A stretch of DNA of 64,000 nucleotides from a marine actinobacterium PHSC20C1 (GTDB lineage: Bacteria > Actinomycetota > Actinomycetes > Actinomycetales > Microbacteriaceae). This document shows, in pieces, positions 1 to 8,503 of this stretch. How positions within the stretch are numbered: the first letter of the stretch is position 1; the number at the start of each line of letters is the position of its first letter. The stretch is from the NCBI GenBank assembly GCA_000153145.1, contig CH672415.1:1819726-1883725 (forward strand), given 5' to 3'. The notes beneath the pieces were generated by a model. It was not told where the DNA came from. It did no database searches and saw only the letters and a program-made list of their open reading frames with translations. The position numbers and the translations under genes were made by a program.

Positions 1-13
1 CCGCATCCCGTAG

Positions 14-619
14 CTAGCTAGTTCGGCGGTACCGGATGTGGGTAGCCAGCGGCGATTGCAGAACCTCGACGGGTTCGAAGCCAAAAGTTTCAATCCCGTC
101 GAAGAGTCGCTCGCCAGACCCGAGCAACACCGGTGCGATGTCGAGCGTCAACTCGTCGACGACGCCGGCGAGGAGTGCCTGCCGCACCGTGGAAGCGCCT
201 CCGGCGATATCAACGCCCTTGCCGTCGGCGGCCTCACGAGCCAAGTTATAGGCGGCATCGAAACCGTCGGTGACGAAGTGGAAAGTTGTGCCGCCATCCA
301 TCTCCATCGGCTCGTGCGGGTGGTGAGTGAGCACGAAAACGGGGGCGTGGTACGGCGGTTCGGCACCCCACCAGCCGCGCCAGTCCGATTCCCACTCGCC
401 ACGGATCGGTCCGAACATGTTGCGGCCCATGACATACGCGCCGCGTGGGCGCATGAGCCAGCCAGCCGCGATCTCATCGGCATCATTGGCCCGCTCGTCT
501 CCGATGTGCCAACCGTGCAGCTCAAGCCCGCGCTTGCCGAGCGGATTCTCGAGGCTCTGCTCAGGCCCGGCAACGAACCCGTCGAGCGAGATTGACAGGT
601 GACAGGTGGTGTTCGGCAT
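14..619 (-). CDS. Dihydrofolate reductase-like (RibD C-terminal family) protein
   Basis: A 201-residue soluble protein of the DHFR/RibD_C fold, probably an NADPH-dependent reductase of unknown substrate. It opens with the family pattern of a short strand followed by SLDGFVAGP (residues 11-19). It has MGRNMFG near residue 64 and the nucleotide-binding GKGVDIAGGASTVRQ stretch near 133-147. The end DELTLDIAPVLLGSGERLF is also characteristic. An AGGA-containing ribosome site precedes the ATG. These features support the family but not a substrate; true folate reductase activity is unlikely for this subfamily. It lies downstream of, and on the same strand as, the Cache protein with a 23-base gap, so the two could be cotranscribed. 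Confidence 0.85.
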   Translation of the reverse strand: MPNTTCHLSISLDGFVAGPEQSLENPLGKRGLELHGWHIGDERANDADEIAAGWLMRPRGAYVMGRNMFGPIRGEWESDWRGWWGAEPPYHAPVFVLTHHPHEPMEMDGGTTFHFVTDGFDAAYNLAREAADGKGVDIAGGASTVRQALLAGVVDELTLDIAPVLLGSGERLFDGIETFGFEPVEVLQSPLATHIRYRRTS

Positions 620-642
620 CAGCGGTCCTCGCTCGATAACGA

Positions 643-1350
643 CTATTCGGCGATAATCTCAAGCGCGACGCCGACACACGCAGTACGTGCGAGCTCGGCG
701 AGTGCTCCGCCTCGCACAGCATCGCCGGTGGCGTGTCGAGCATCTGTTGAGAGCACTACGCGACCGACGCTATTGACGACCGTAATGCTGGCTCCGAGTT
801 CAGCGAGCTGGGGAAGCAGTTGGCGTTCGACTGAATCGATGAGCAGATCAAGGCCAGCGACCCCTACGAACTTGGCATCAATGTGCACGGGAGCGGCAAC
901 GGTGATTGTGTATTCGTCGCTGCAGAGGTAGTCGACGTACGGGCCAGCAACGTGACCTCGACCGGTTTCCATCGGTACTCGGAACCACTCAAGCTCGCTG
1001 TAGTCGATGTGTTCTTTGTTGACAGATTGCGCCGCAAGGAGAAGCCTCTTCGGCTCGTCGCCCTGCCACCACGAGAGGTGATTGCGTTCGTCTGCCAGTA
1101 GTCCTACAGCGGCGATGAACCCCGCACCATAAACGCGTGCTTCAGAAAGGGCAACGATGTTCAGCGCGTGAGGCTCAACCAGCGCATCGAGTTGGTGCGA
1201 GGAGAGTTCCCCGAAACGACCTGAGCCGGCAAGTTCAGCACTGAGTTGTGCAGCTTTCACTTCCAGCGCAGCGATTGGCACACTGAAATACTGGGAGACG
1301 ATGGTGGCAGCGCGCGCTGCAGTTTCGGTCGCAGTCGTTGTCGTCACCAT
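643..1350 (-). CDS. Soluble Cache (PDC-like) domain protein
   Basis: A 235-residue protein with one Cache-type ligand-binding domain over about residues 30-190. The diagnostic part is the stretch with GPYVDYLCSDEYTITVAAPV followed by FVGVAGLDLLID, the beta-sheet core that binds small carboxylates or amines in PDC sensors. I see no signal peptide, no transmembrane helix and no output domain, which is unusual because Cache domains normally sit outside the membrane in chemoreceptors and kinases. It lies 97 bases downstream of a FadR-type regulator on the same strand. It may be an intracellular effector-binding partner of that regulator or of the adjacent transporter; that role is inference. Confidence 0.75.
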   Translation of the reverse strand: MVTTTTATETAARAATIVSQYFSVPIAALEVKAAQLSAELAGSGRFGELSSHQLDALVEPHALNIVALSEARVYGAGFIAAVGLLADERNHLSWWQGDEPKRLLLAAQSVNKEHIDYSELEWFRVPMETGRGHVAGPYVDYLCSDEYTITVAAPVHIDAKFVGVAGLDLLIDSVERQLLPQLAELGASITVVNSVGRVVLSTDARHATGDAVRGGALAELARTACVGVALEIIAE

Positions 1351-1447
1351 TTGGTCATGCTATCGGTCGGAGTCATCGGTCGCTCGCCTACTGGTCGCGT
1401 GGTCGTGTTCGTCGCATCCTACGCAGCATCCGGTGTGCGGCGCTACC

Positions 1448-2251
1448 TCAGCGCGTGTGGGACTGCAGGTCGATGAGAGCATCGATCACCGCGTCGACCA
1501 TGCGTTCCGTTGCCGCGACCGCCGCCTGGTCGTCGCCAGCTTCGACGGCATCCACAACGCTGAGCAGCAGAGCATGTTGAGCGCTGCGAGAGGCCTCATC
1601 GGCGTCGATCAGCCTGAGCATCGGAGACATCTCTGCCTGCAGTCGCATCTGCTCTCGTGTGAGCCGGGCGGATTGGCTGAGAGCCACAAGTTCAATCTGT
1701 ACGTCGTCGAGGGTACTGCGCCACTGCTCGAGATCTGATTCATTCAGCCTGTTGAGTCGCGAACGCACTTTCTGTACCTCTGAGGGAACAGCACGACGAG
1801 CCGCAAGTCGCACGCACGCGGCCGTGATGGCGGCATAGTGGGCACCCATGTCACGGAGTGCCAGTCGCGATGTTTCCGCAAGAGCGGTTCGCGCGTGCGC
1901 TACAGGGTCCGTCGATTCGGCAACAAAGCTGCCGCCATTTCGTCCGCGGCGAGTGACGACGAGGCCGCGACCGCGAAGAGCGAGCAGCGACTCACGCACC
2001 GTCGTGGGAGCGACTCCGAATGTTCTGGCGAGATCGTTCTCAGAAGGGAGCCGCTCTCCCGCTCGCAGGTGGCCTCCAGTGATTGCCCCGGCTAGGCGAC
2101 GTTCGACGAGTTCGGCGCGGCCCGCATCACCGATCGACTGAAAGAGGGCGCCCTGCAGCCGTCCGGGTCGGGCAGAGTCTCGGGATCGTGCGGCGTCGTT
2201 GTCGACAACCGCCGCATTGTGCGGTGCATCAGTCGATTCGGACGGGGACAT
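1448..2251 (-). CDS. GntR family regulator, FadR/FCD subfamily
   Basis: A 267-residue transcription factor. The N-terminal winged helix (about residues 40-110) shows the GntR signature, with RAGERLPSENDLARTFGV followed by TTVRESLLALRGRGLV. The C-terminal all-helical FCD domain (about 130-265) would bind a small organic acid, usually through a metal-dependent pocket. About 35 residues before the DNA-binding domain look unstructured. It is divergent from the PotABCD-like operon starting at 2384, with 132 bases between the start codons, so control of that operon and of itself is likely. The five ATTYTGGATAC elements elsewhere in the window do not occur here. Confidence 0.88.
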   Translation of the reverse strand: MSPSESTDAPHNAAVVDNDAARSRDSARPGRLQGALFQSIGDAGRAELVERRLAGAITGGHLRAGERLPSENDLARTFGVAPTTVRESLLALRGRGLVVTRRGRNGGSFVAESTDPVAHARTALAETSRLALRDMGAHYAAITAACVRLAARRAVPSEVQKVRSRLNRLNESDLEQWRSTLDDVQIELVALSQSARLTREQMRLQAEMSPMLRLIDADEASRSAQHALLLSVVDAVEAGDDQAAVAATERMVDAVIDALIDLQSHTR

Positions 2252-2383
2252 TGACCAATTCTCGCACCCTTAACCCTGAGACGTTGCTGTTTTGTGACTT
2301 TTAGGACACACGCTTGAAATATGAACTCTGGTTATATAGGTTTAACTTCACTCAGTGATCAATGTCGTTCCAAGGAGTACCTC
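2252..2383. promoter_or_regulatory. Divergent promoter region, GntR regulator / Pot-like ABC operon
   Basis: This 132-base spacer is locally AT-rich around 2280-2350, as expected for two diverging promoters. It ends with an AAGGAG ribosome site at 2372-2377, six bases before the GTG at 2384. I could not assign a convincing operator dyad. Confidence 0.5.
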
Positions 2384-3442
2384 GTGCACGCGTCAGCTCA
2401 GCCAGCATCGTCCGAATCAGACACAAAGACCGCGCCTGGCGCGGTGACGCTCACGGGAGTCACCAAACAATTCGGCGACTTCACCGCAGTCGAAGCGCTC
2501 GACCTCGAAGTCAAGCCGGGGGAGTTCCTCTCGATGCTCGGTCCATCTGGCTCCGGCAAGACGACGGTGCTGCGGATGATCGCAGGCTTCGAGAACGTCA
2601 CGAGCGGAAGCATCCGCCTCAGTGGGCTCGATGTCACTGAGGTTCCGCCCCACGCGCGACAGGTCAACACCGTCTTTCAGGACTACGCACTGTTCCCGCA
2701 CCTAACGATCGCCGAGAACGTCGGCTACGGGTTGCGAGTTGCCGGAGTACCTCGCGCAGAGCGCGCAGCTCAAGTTGGCGTCGCCCTCGAACAGGTTCGG
2801 CTTTCAGCCGTCTCCAATCGACTCCCCCACCAACTTTCGGGAGGCCAACGGCAGCGAATTGCTTTAGCCCGCGCGCTCATCCTGCGGCCTCAAGTCTTGC
2901 TACTCGACGAGCCACTCGGAGCCCTCGATAAGCAGCTACGCGAAGAAATGCAGATCGAGCTCAAGCAAATCCAGCGCGAAGTGGGCATCACGTTCATCTT
3001 CGTGACTCACGATCAAGAAGAAGCTCTCACGCTCAGCGACCGCGTCGCCGTCTTCAACAACGGCCGGATCGAGCAGGTCGGTACCGCCCGCGAAGTCTAC
3101 GAGTTCCCCGCCACCGAATTCGTTGCCAAATTTCTAGGGCAGTCGAATCTGGTTCCCGCGTCGCTCTCCAGCGACGGCATGCAATCGAGCGTTCGTCCCG
3201 AGCGCGTTCGACTCCTGCGGGCGACCGACCCCGCGAGCGCGGGCAGCATCTCGATGCTAGGAACAATTTCCGAAACGGTGTACTCCGGTCCGACAACTCG
3301 CTTCATCGTCGCCACCGAAGCTGGCGTCAGCATCATTGCTGAACGTCCTAACGATCATCACCCCTCCGCTGAATCCGCCTTTAGCCGAGGTGACCGCGTG
3401 CGCGTTGAGTGGACAAAAGACCACGCCTCCCGCATCGCCTGA
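2384..3442 (+). CDS. Spermidine/putrescine-type ABC transporter ATPase (PotA-like)
   Basis: Cytoplasmic ATPase of an importer, 352 residues from the GTG at 2384. I chose this start because AAGGAG lies six bases upstream; an in-frame ATG at 2321 has no ribosome site. The Walker A motif is GPSGSGKTT, the signature is LSGGQRQR and the Walker B stretch is LLLDEPLGALD, followed by the switch histidine in FVTHDQEEA. A C-terminal TOBE-like domain (about residues 245-350) is typical of the PotA/FbpC/MalK type. It is first in an operon with a binding protein and two permeases. Substrate is probably a polyamine or related amine, by family only. Confidence 0.9.
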   Translation: MHASAQPASSESDTKTAPGAVTLTGVTKQFGDFTAVEALDLEVKPGEFLSMLGPSGSGKTTVLRMIAGFENVTSGSIRLSGLDVTEVPPHARQVNTVFQDYALFPHLTIAENVGYGLRVAGVPRAERAAQVGVALEQVRLSAVSNRLPHQLSGGQRQRIALARALILRPQVLLLDEPLGALDKQLREEMQIELKQIQREVGITFIFVTHDQEEALTLSDRVAVFNNGRIEQVGTAREVYEFPATEFVAKFLGQSNLVPASLSSDGMQSSVRPERVRLLRATDPASAGSISMLGTISETVYSGPTTRFIVATEAGVSIIAERPNDHHPSAESAFSRGDRVRVEWTKDHASRIA

Positions 3443-3538
3443 CCGAGCTGACCGCGTCAGTCGCGTCAGTCTCGACTGGCCGTATCTACGACCACCCCTG
3501 AAGCGCACCATCCGATCAATCACACAAAGGAGACACCC

Positions 3539-4717
3539 ATGAGAGCAAAAATCATGACCGGCGCAGCAATCCTTGCTGTTGCCGCTCTGGCACTCACCGC
3601 CTGTACAACTGAGTCCAACGGCACGGCAGCCGGCGGCCTCAGCATCGACGTTCCCGACATTCCTATGCTCGAAGAGCTCGGAGAGATGGAAAGTGAAGTC
3701 AACATCGTCGCGTGGAGCGGTTTTGTCGAGCCAGCCTGGACCGACGAATTCACTGCGGAAACTGGATGCACGGTCAACCGTCGCGTTGCTGGCACGAGTG
3801 ACGAGATGGTTCAACTCATGCGCACCGGTGACTACGACGTCGTTTCAGCATCTGGTGACGCAAGCCTTCGCCTGATCGCCGGTGGCGATGTTCAGCCCAT
3901 CAACCTCGACCTCGTTCCGAACTTTGGCGACGATATCGTTGAGGGAATGAAGGGTCAGATCTACGACACCATCAACGGCAAGTCGTACGGTGTTCCCATC
4001 GGCCGCGGCGCCAACATCCTGCAGTACAACAGTGACGTTGTTACCGAAGCACCCACGAGCTGGGATGTTGCGTGGGAAGCTGACAGCCCCTACGCCGGAC
4101 AGATCATTGCCTACGACGCACCGATCTACATCGCTGACGCTGCCGTCTACCTGATGGCTCACGAACCTGACCTCGGCATCACCAACCCGTATGCGCTTGA
4201 CGAGACTCAGCTCGATGCTGCGATCGACCTGCTCAAGCAGCAGAACAAGATCGTCTCCGAGTACTGGGCAGATCCTGCCGCGCAGATCACCTCGTTCGCC
4301 GGTGGCACCAGTGCTCTCGGAACCTCATGGGAGATCCTTCGCAAGCTCACCGATGACGACAAGTTCAAGAGTGTGCTGCCTGAAGAGGGCTCAACCGGAT
4401 GGTCAGATGCGTGGATGATCGCCGCCGAGTCGGAGTCGCCGAACTGCGCCTACGCCTGGGTTGACTACACCAGCGCCGCCGAAGTGAACGGGGCTATCGC
4501 CACCAACTTCGGCATGGCTCCTGCCAACGCTGCCTTCTGCGAGACGAGCGACGAAGCCGCAGCACACTGCGAATACTTCAACGCCACCGACGAAGAGTAC
4601 TTCAGCAACGTCTGGTTCTGGACCACCCCCATCGAGCAGTGCATCGATGGTCGCACCGACGCCACCTGCACGAATTTCCAGCAGTGGACGGATGCCTGGC
4701 TCTCCGTAAAAGGCTAG
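3539..4717 (+). CDS. ABC transporter substrate-binding lipoprotein (PotD-like)
   Basis: A 392-residue extracellular binding protein. The signal peptide ends in the lipobox LTAC, with the lipid-modified cysteine at residue 22. The mature part resembles the polyamine-binding family 1: VNIVAWSGFVEPAW near residues 54-67, then the first lobe, then GVPIGRGANILQYN near the hinge. GGAG precedes the ATG by a normal distance. It follows the ATPase by 96 bases and is followed by a strong hairpin at 4727-4754 before the permease genes, an arrangement that usually lets the binding protein be made in excess over the membrane parts. Substrate is inferred only from the family. Confidence 0.9.
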   Translation: MRAKIMTGAAILAVAALALTACTTESNGTAAGGLSIDVPDIPMLEELGEMESEVNIVAWSGFVEPAWTDEFTAETGCTVNRRVAGTSDEMVQLMRTGDYDVVSASGDASLRLIAGGDVQPINLDLVPNFGDDIVEGMKGQIYDTINGKSYGVPIGRGANILQYNSDVVTEAPTSWDVAWEADSPYAGQIIAYDAPIYIADAAVYLMAHEPDLGITNPYALDETQLDAAIDLLKQQNKIVSEYWADPAAQITSFAGGTSALGTSWEILRKLTDDDKFKSVLPEEGSTGWSDAWMIAAESESPNCAYAWVDYTSAAEVNGAIATNFGMAPANAAFCETSDEAAAHCEYFNATDEEYFSNVWFWTTPIEQCIDGRTDATCTNFQQWTDAWLSVKG

Positions 4718-4726
4718 CTAGCTAAA

Positions 4727-4754
4727 GGGGTGGGCGGGCCCGCTTGCCCACCCC
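4727..4754 (+). other. Intercistronic hairpin after the PotD-like gene
   Basis: A 9-bp perfect stem, GGGGTGGGC (4727-4735) with GCCCACCCC (4746-4754), starts 10 bases after the binding-protein stop and is followed by a pyrimidine-rich tract. It probably acts as a partial terminator or 3'-end protector. It also argues against an upstream GTG start (4730) for the next gene. Confidence 0.75.
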
Positions 4755-4792
4755 TGATCCTCTCTTCTTCAGCACCCATCGATCGGACTCTC

Positions 4793-5620
4793 ATGAATCG
4801 CCGCGCGCAACTCTCGGCACTGCTGGCGCTGCCCATGCTGTGGCTCATCGGCATCTATATCTTTTCGCTCATCATGCTTCTCGTGACGGCGTTCTGGGTG
4901 ACCGACCCCTTCACCTCCAAGGTGAAGCCGGGCTTCACCCTCCGCAACTTTGAGCAGATCATCGCGAACCCCGCCTACGCTTCGACCTCGATTCGCACTC
5001 TCGGCATTGCCCTCGCGGTCACGGTGTTGAGCATCCTGATCTCGGTTCCGCTCGGAATCTTCATGGCCAAAGTCGCCTCGCCCAAGCTGCGTGCCATCCT
5101 CGCTGTCGCAATCACCCTCCCGCTCTGGGCTGGGTACCTCGTCAAGATTCTGGCGATGCGCATCACCTTCACCGAAGATGGCTTCTTCAACTCAATGCTC
5201 GGCCCGCTCGGCATCAGCGGCCCAGGCTTCAGCATCGTCACGGTCGTGTTGACCCTCACCTACTTATGGCTGCCGTACATGGCGGTGCCGGTCTACACCG
5301 CGATCCGCCAACTGCCGCCAAACCTCTTCGACGCCTCCGCCGACCTCGGCGCTGGTGCCGGGTTCACGATCCGCACCGTAGTGCTACCGCTGATCAAACC
5401 TGCGATTATCGCTGGCTCGATCTTTACCTTCTCCCTCAGCCTTGGCGACTACATCGCGGCCAAATTTGTGGGTGGCTCGACTCAGATGATCGGCAGCATC
5501 ATCGCCTCGAACATCAACCTAAACCCTCCGATCGCCGCAGCATTCTCGCTCGTCCCGATTGCTTTTGTTGTCGTCTACCTAGTCGTTGTGCAACGCACCG
5601 GCGCACTGGAACGGATGTGA
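4793..5620 (+). CDS. ABC transporter permease (PotB-like)
   Basis: Inner-membrane permease, 275 residues, with about six hydrophobic segments. The EAA-type loop that contacts the ATPase is the stretch with DASADLGAGAGFTIRTVVLP (about residues 180-200). The ATG at 4793 is preferred over the in-frame GTG at 4730 because the latter lies inside the hairpin and would add a non-hydrophobic, proline-rich leader. Its ribosome site is weak. The stop lies only seven bases before the next permease start, so the two are probably made together and form a heterodimer. Confidence 0.87.
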   Translation: MNRRAQLSALLALPMLWLIGIYIFSLIMLLVTAFWVTDPFTSKVKPGFTLRNFEQIIANPAYASTSIRTLGIALAVTVLSILISVPLGIFMAKVASPKLRAILAVAITLPLWAGYLVKILAMRITFTEDGFFNSMLGPLGISGPGFSIVTVVLTLTYLWLPYMAVPVYTAIRQLPPNLFDASADLGAGAGFTIRTVVLPLIKPAIIAGSIFTFSLSLGDYIAAKFVGGSTQMIGSIIASNINLNPPIAAAFSLVPIAFVVVYLVVVQRTGALERM

Positions 5621-5627
5621 TGCCGCC

Positions 5628-6440
5628 ATGTTGAGACTCTCCCTCGGCGCCAAGTTCACCCTCGGCACGATCGTCGCAATTGCCCTCGCTTTCATGTACA
5701 TTCCGCTGTTTCTCGTGGTTGTCAATTCATTCAGCGCCGCGCGCCTGTCGAGCTGGCCTATCGACTCGTTCTCCACGATCTGGTGGGAGAAAGCATTCGT
5801 CAGCGAACCCATCCGGGCTGCTCTGCTCAACTCGGTGATTGTCGGGCTCGGAGCAACCACTATCGCGCTCATCCTGGGCACGCTCGTCGCGTTCGCCCTG
5901 CAGCGCTACACGTTCTTCGGAAAACAGAGCGTAAACCTGCTCGTCGTCTTACCCATCGCACTGCCCGGCATCGTCACCGGTGTTGCCCTCAACAACACCT
6001 ACAACCGAGTGCTCGAGCCGATTGGTATCGAAGTCGGATACTTCGGCATGATCATCGCCCACGGCTCCTTCTGCATCGTCATGGTTTTCAATAACGTGCT
6101 CGCCCGCTTGCGTCGCATCAACCCCAGCATCGAAGAAGCATCGCGCGACCTCGGTGCAACACCGTGGCAGACCTTCCGCCTCGTGACGTTCCCACAGTTC
6201 CGCAGCGCGTTCGTCGCTGGCGCGATTCTCGCCTTCGCTCTGAGCTTCGACGAAGTCGTCGTGACAATCTTCACAGCACCGCCGGGCGTCGACACACTCC
6301 CGCTCTGGATCATGAATCAGATGGCGCGCCCCAACGAAGCATCGCTCGTCAATGTCGTCGCAACAATCGTCATTGTGGCGTCCTTTATCCCCGTGTGGGT
6401 CTCACAACGACTTGCCCGCGGAGCCGACGAGCGCGACTAG
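5628..6440 (+). CDS. ABC transporter permease (PotC-like)
   Basis: Second inner-membrane permease of the Pot-like importer, 270 residues from the ATG at 5628, with about six membrane segments. The EAA loop is visible as EEASRDLGATPWQTFRLVTFP (about residues 168-188). The start at 5628 keeps the genes from overlapping; the longer alternative at 5586 would overlap the upstream gene by 35 bases. It is the last gene of the operon and converges on the LigA-like gene, whose stop is eight bases away, leaving no room for a classical terminator. Confidence 0.88.
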   Translation: MLRLSLGAKFTLGTIVAIALAFMYIPLFLVVVNSFSAARLSSWPIDSFSTIWWEKAFVSEPIRAALLNSVIVGLGATTIALILGTLVAFALQRYTFFGKQSVNLLVVLPIALPGIVTGVALNNTYNRVLEPIGIEVGYFGMIIAHGSFCIVMVFNNVLARLRRINPSIEEASRDLGATPWQTFRLVTFPQFRSAFVAGAILAFALSFDEVVVTIFTAPPGVDTLPLWIMNQMARPNEASLVNVVATIVIVASFIPVWVSQRLARGADERD

Positions 6441-6447
6441 CGCGAGC

Positions 6448-6795
6448 CTAAGGAATGAAGTCCGGGACTCCGTGCGGTGCAACAGCCGCGCGGTACTTCT
6501 CGACTAGGTCGCGCCAACCGAAGTTGTCGTTGAACTCCTGCGTATAAACGGCTTCCGTGAAGTGCCACAGTAAGTAGGGATGCCCGCCGAGACGATAGAG
6601 CGTCTCGTAGTCCCGCGCCACAAAAGCGTCACGCTCTTCTGCTGTGAAAATGCGATCACCGGTGGGCACGTCGGTGCGCCCGCTCGCGGCAATCCACGCG
6701 TCCACGAATCCCGCGGTGTCGGCTACGTACGCCTCAACACCGGCATTACTCATTTCAACCGAGTGCATAAATTTGTCGATCATGTACTTACTCAT
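6448..6795 (-). CDS. LigA-like small subunit of an extradiol ring-cleavage dioxygenase
   Basis: A 115-residue protein resembling the alpha subunit of protocatechuate 4,5-dioxygenase (LigA). It is helical and has the pattern of an aspartate/glutamate-rich middle followed by LYRLGGHPYLLWHFTE (about residues 70-85). In LigAB enzymes this subunit closes over the active site of the catalytic LigB subunit. The start at 6795 overlaps the LigB-like stop as ATGA, with GGAGGG upstream, indicating translational coupling and equal amounts. It is the last gene of the six-gene operon that begins at 11259. The substrate is unknown; a catechol-like or hydroxylated heteroaromatic ring is expected from the family. 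Confidence 0.8.
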   Translation of the reverse strand: MSKYMIDKFMHSVEMSNAGVEAYVADTAGFVDAWIAASGRTDVPTGDRIFTAEERDAFVARDYETLYRLGGHPYLLWHFTEAVYTQEFNDNFGWRDLVEKYRAAVAPHGVPDFIP

Positions 6796-7631
6796 GCTGC
6801 CCTCCACATGAAGAACGGACTCGACGCGAAGCGCGACTCAGTAGCTTCGGCCAAATCAGCCGGTGCACTGTTCATCGCAGCCAACGCTGTAATGGCGTTG
6901 ACGTATTGGTAAGTAATGTTGCCTGCAGCCATAATGCGATCGAATCGGCAGCCGTGAATCGCGGCCTCAAGGTCCCCATCGCGCATCCACCCCACTGCTT
7001 CAGCGTCGAACACGGGATCGGGCGATCCGGCGAACTGCTTCGGACCGCCCACGTCAGTGGCCATGTGCCCGGACGTGAGAAGCGCGACGCGAGCGTCGGA
7101 ATCCCAGCGCTCGATGGTGTCTCTCAAGTGGTCTCCGAGCGCCGCAAAGCGACGCGGACTCGGCATCGGTGGCAGTGCTGCGTTGACGTGAATTGGCACG
7201 ATCGGGATGTCGAGATCGGGAATGACGTACTGCAACGGAATCACAAAACCGTGATCGAGTCGCCACTCATAGCTGACAGCGAAATCGATATTCTCCGGCA
7301 GCACTGTTCGCCCGGAGATCTCGTCGGAGAGCTCCCGGTGGCCTTGGAGCTCCGCGTAGTCCATACCAAAGGTTCGTACTTCGTTCTCATACGTGCCGTG
7401 ATAGCTCTCCGCCTTGCCGATGATGAAGGCGGGAGAGTTGTCGAAGAAGAATTGGCGGATGTGATCGGTACCGACGACAACAGCCACATCGACTTCGAGT
7501 TCGCGAATCGTGTCGCGAATCGTGCTGAAATTTTTGCGGACTGCAGCAAGGTCGTCCGGCATCGGATCGCGCATTGCGCGCCAGAGCAACGGGTTATGGG
7601 GCGTTACCGCCGCCATTACTAGCTTTGCCAT
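6792..7631 (-). CDS. LigB-like class III extradiol dioxygenase catalytic subunit
   Basis: A 279-residue enzyme of the LigB superfamily, which uses Fe(II) and O2 to open dihydroxylated aromatic rings beside the two hydroxyls. His12 (in TPHNP) and His57 (in GTDHIRQFF) match the two histidine iron ligands by position. His127 (in LDHGFVIP) matches the conserved acid-base histidine. I could not place the glutamate ligand with certainty. It is coupled to the LigA-like gene by an ATGA overlap and follows an amidohydrolase by 11 bases. The operon context (CoA transferase, amidohydrolase, OsmC, oxidoreductase) points to aromatic or heteroaromatic ring catabolism. Confidence 0.83.
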   Translation of the reverse strand: MAKLVMAAVTPHNPLLWRAMRDPMPDDLAAVRKNFSTIRDTIRELEVDVAVVVGTDHIRQFFFDNSPAFIIGKAESYHGTYENEVRTFGMDYAELQGHRELSDEISGRTVLPENIDFAVSYEWRLDHGFVIPLQYVIPDLDIPIVPIHVNAALPPMPSPRRFAALGDHLRDTIERWDSDARVALLTSGHMATDVGGPKQFAGSPDPVFDAEAVGWMRDGDLEAAIHGCRFDRIMAAGNITYQYVNAITALAAMNSAPADLAEATESRFASSPFFMWRAA

Positions 7632-7642
7632 GCTTAGTCCTT

Positions 7643-8503
7643 TCAGAGCCCAAACAGCGTGCGGGCGTTTTCCAACAGAATTTTTTGCCGGGACTCAGGT
7701 TTGAAAGGAAGTTCATTGAACTCCTTCATCCAGCGATCGACCGTCATCACCGGCCAGTCAGATCCGAAGAGAACTCGGTCACTGATGAGCGAGTCTGCAT
7801 AGCGCACGACCTCAGGCGGCAAATATTTTGGCGCCCACCCCGACAAGTCCAAGTACACGTTCGACTTGTGCCACACCATTGCCAGGTTCTCGAGATGCCA
7901 GGGCCACGCGGGATGTGCACTGATAATCTTCAGTTCGGGAAAGTCTGCAGCGACGTCATCGACGTACGGCACTGGTTTGGCATTCTCTAGGCGGTAGCCA
8001 CCACCGCCGAGGGTGCCGGCTCCAGCTCCCGGGAACCCCGAGTGGAACATCACAACAAGACCAAGCTCGGCGCAGGCCTCCCAAATGGGATAAAACCGAC
8101 GGTCATTCGGAAGGAACTTCTGACGCGACGGGTTCAGCTCGCCGACACCCTTGATGCCGTACTCCCCGTGCATACGACGGATTTCGGCAATCGCTGCCTC
8201 GCCCTTCCACGGGTCGATTCCCGCGAAGGAGAGAAACACATCGGGATGTTCCGTTTGCGCCTTACCTAGGAGATCGTTCGACGCGCCCTTAATACCCGAC
8301 GTCGTCTCCGAATCAGAGTTGACGATAACGGCCATCATCTTGCGTTCGCGGTACTGATCGGCCTGCTCAGCGAATGATACCGCTGGCCGTTCGCGACCAA
8401 AGTGCTTTGCCATCTGCTGATGACGCTTTCCCATGGCGGCGAGAAACTCTTCGGTCTGCGGGTGGGTGTGGGCGTCGATGGCGACGACTTCATCCATTCT
8501 CAT
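7643..8503 (-). CDS. Amidohydrolase family 2 (ACMSD/PDC-hydrolase-like) enzyme
   Basis: A 286-residue metal-dependent hydrolase or decarboxylase with a TIM-barrel fold. The N-terminal HxH metal motif is His12-Thr-His14 (IDAHTHPQ). Further markers are HSGFPG near residue 155, SAHPAWPW near 195, and LFGSDWP near 245, which carries the catalytic aspartate. Family members hydrolyse 2-pyrone-4,6-dicarboxylate lactones (LigI) or decarboxylate meta-cleavage products. Here it sits directly upstream of LigB/LigA-like genes, so processing of the ring-cleavage product is the likely role. The ATG overlaps the CaiB-like stop as ATGA. The exact reaction cannot be read from the sequence. Confidence 0.82.
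   Translation of the reverse strand: MRMDEVVAIDAHTHPQTEEFLAAMGKRHQQMAKHFGRERPAVSFAEQADQYRERKMMAVIVNSDSETTSGIKGASNDLLGKAQTEHPDVFLSFAGIDPWKGEAAIAEIRRMHGEYGIKGVGELNPSRQKFLPNDRRFYPIWEACAELGLVVMFHSGFPGAGAGTLGGGGYRLENAKPVPYVDDVAADFPELKIISAHPAWPWHLENLAMVWHKSNVYLDLSGWAPKYLPPEVVRYADSLISDRVLFGSDWPVMTVDRWMKEFNELPFKPESRQKILLENARTLFGL

Noticed and set aside
2321-2383. Upstream ATG for the PotA-like ATPase
   Set aside because: No ribosome site, and the added residues are not family-like; the GTG at 2384 has AAGGAG at ideal spacing.
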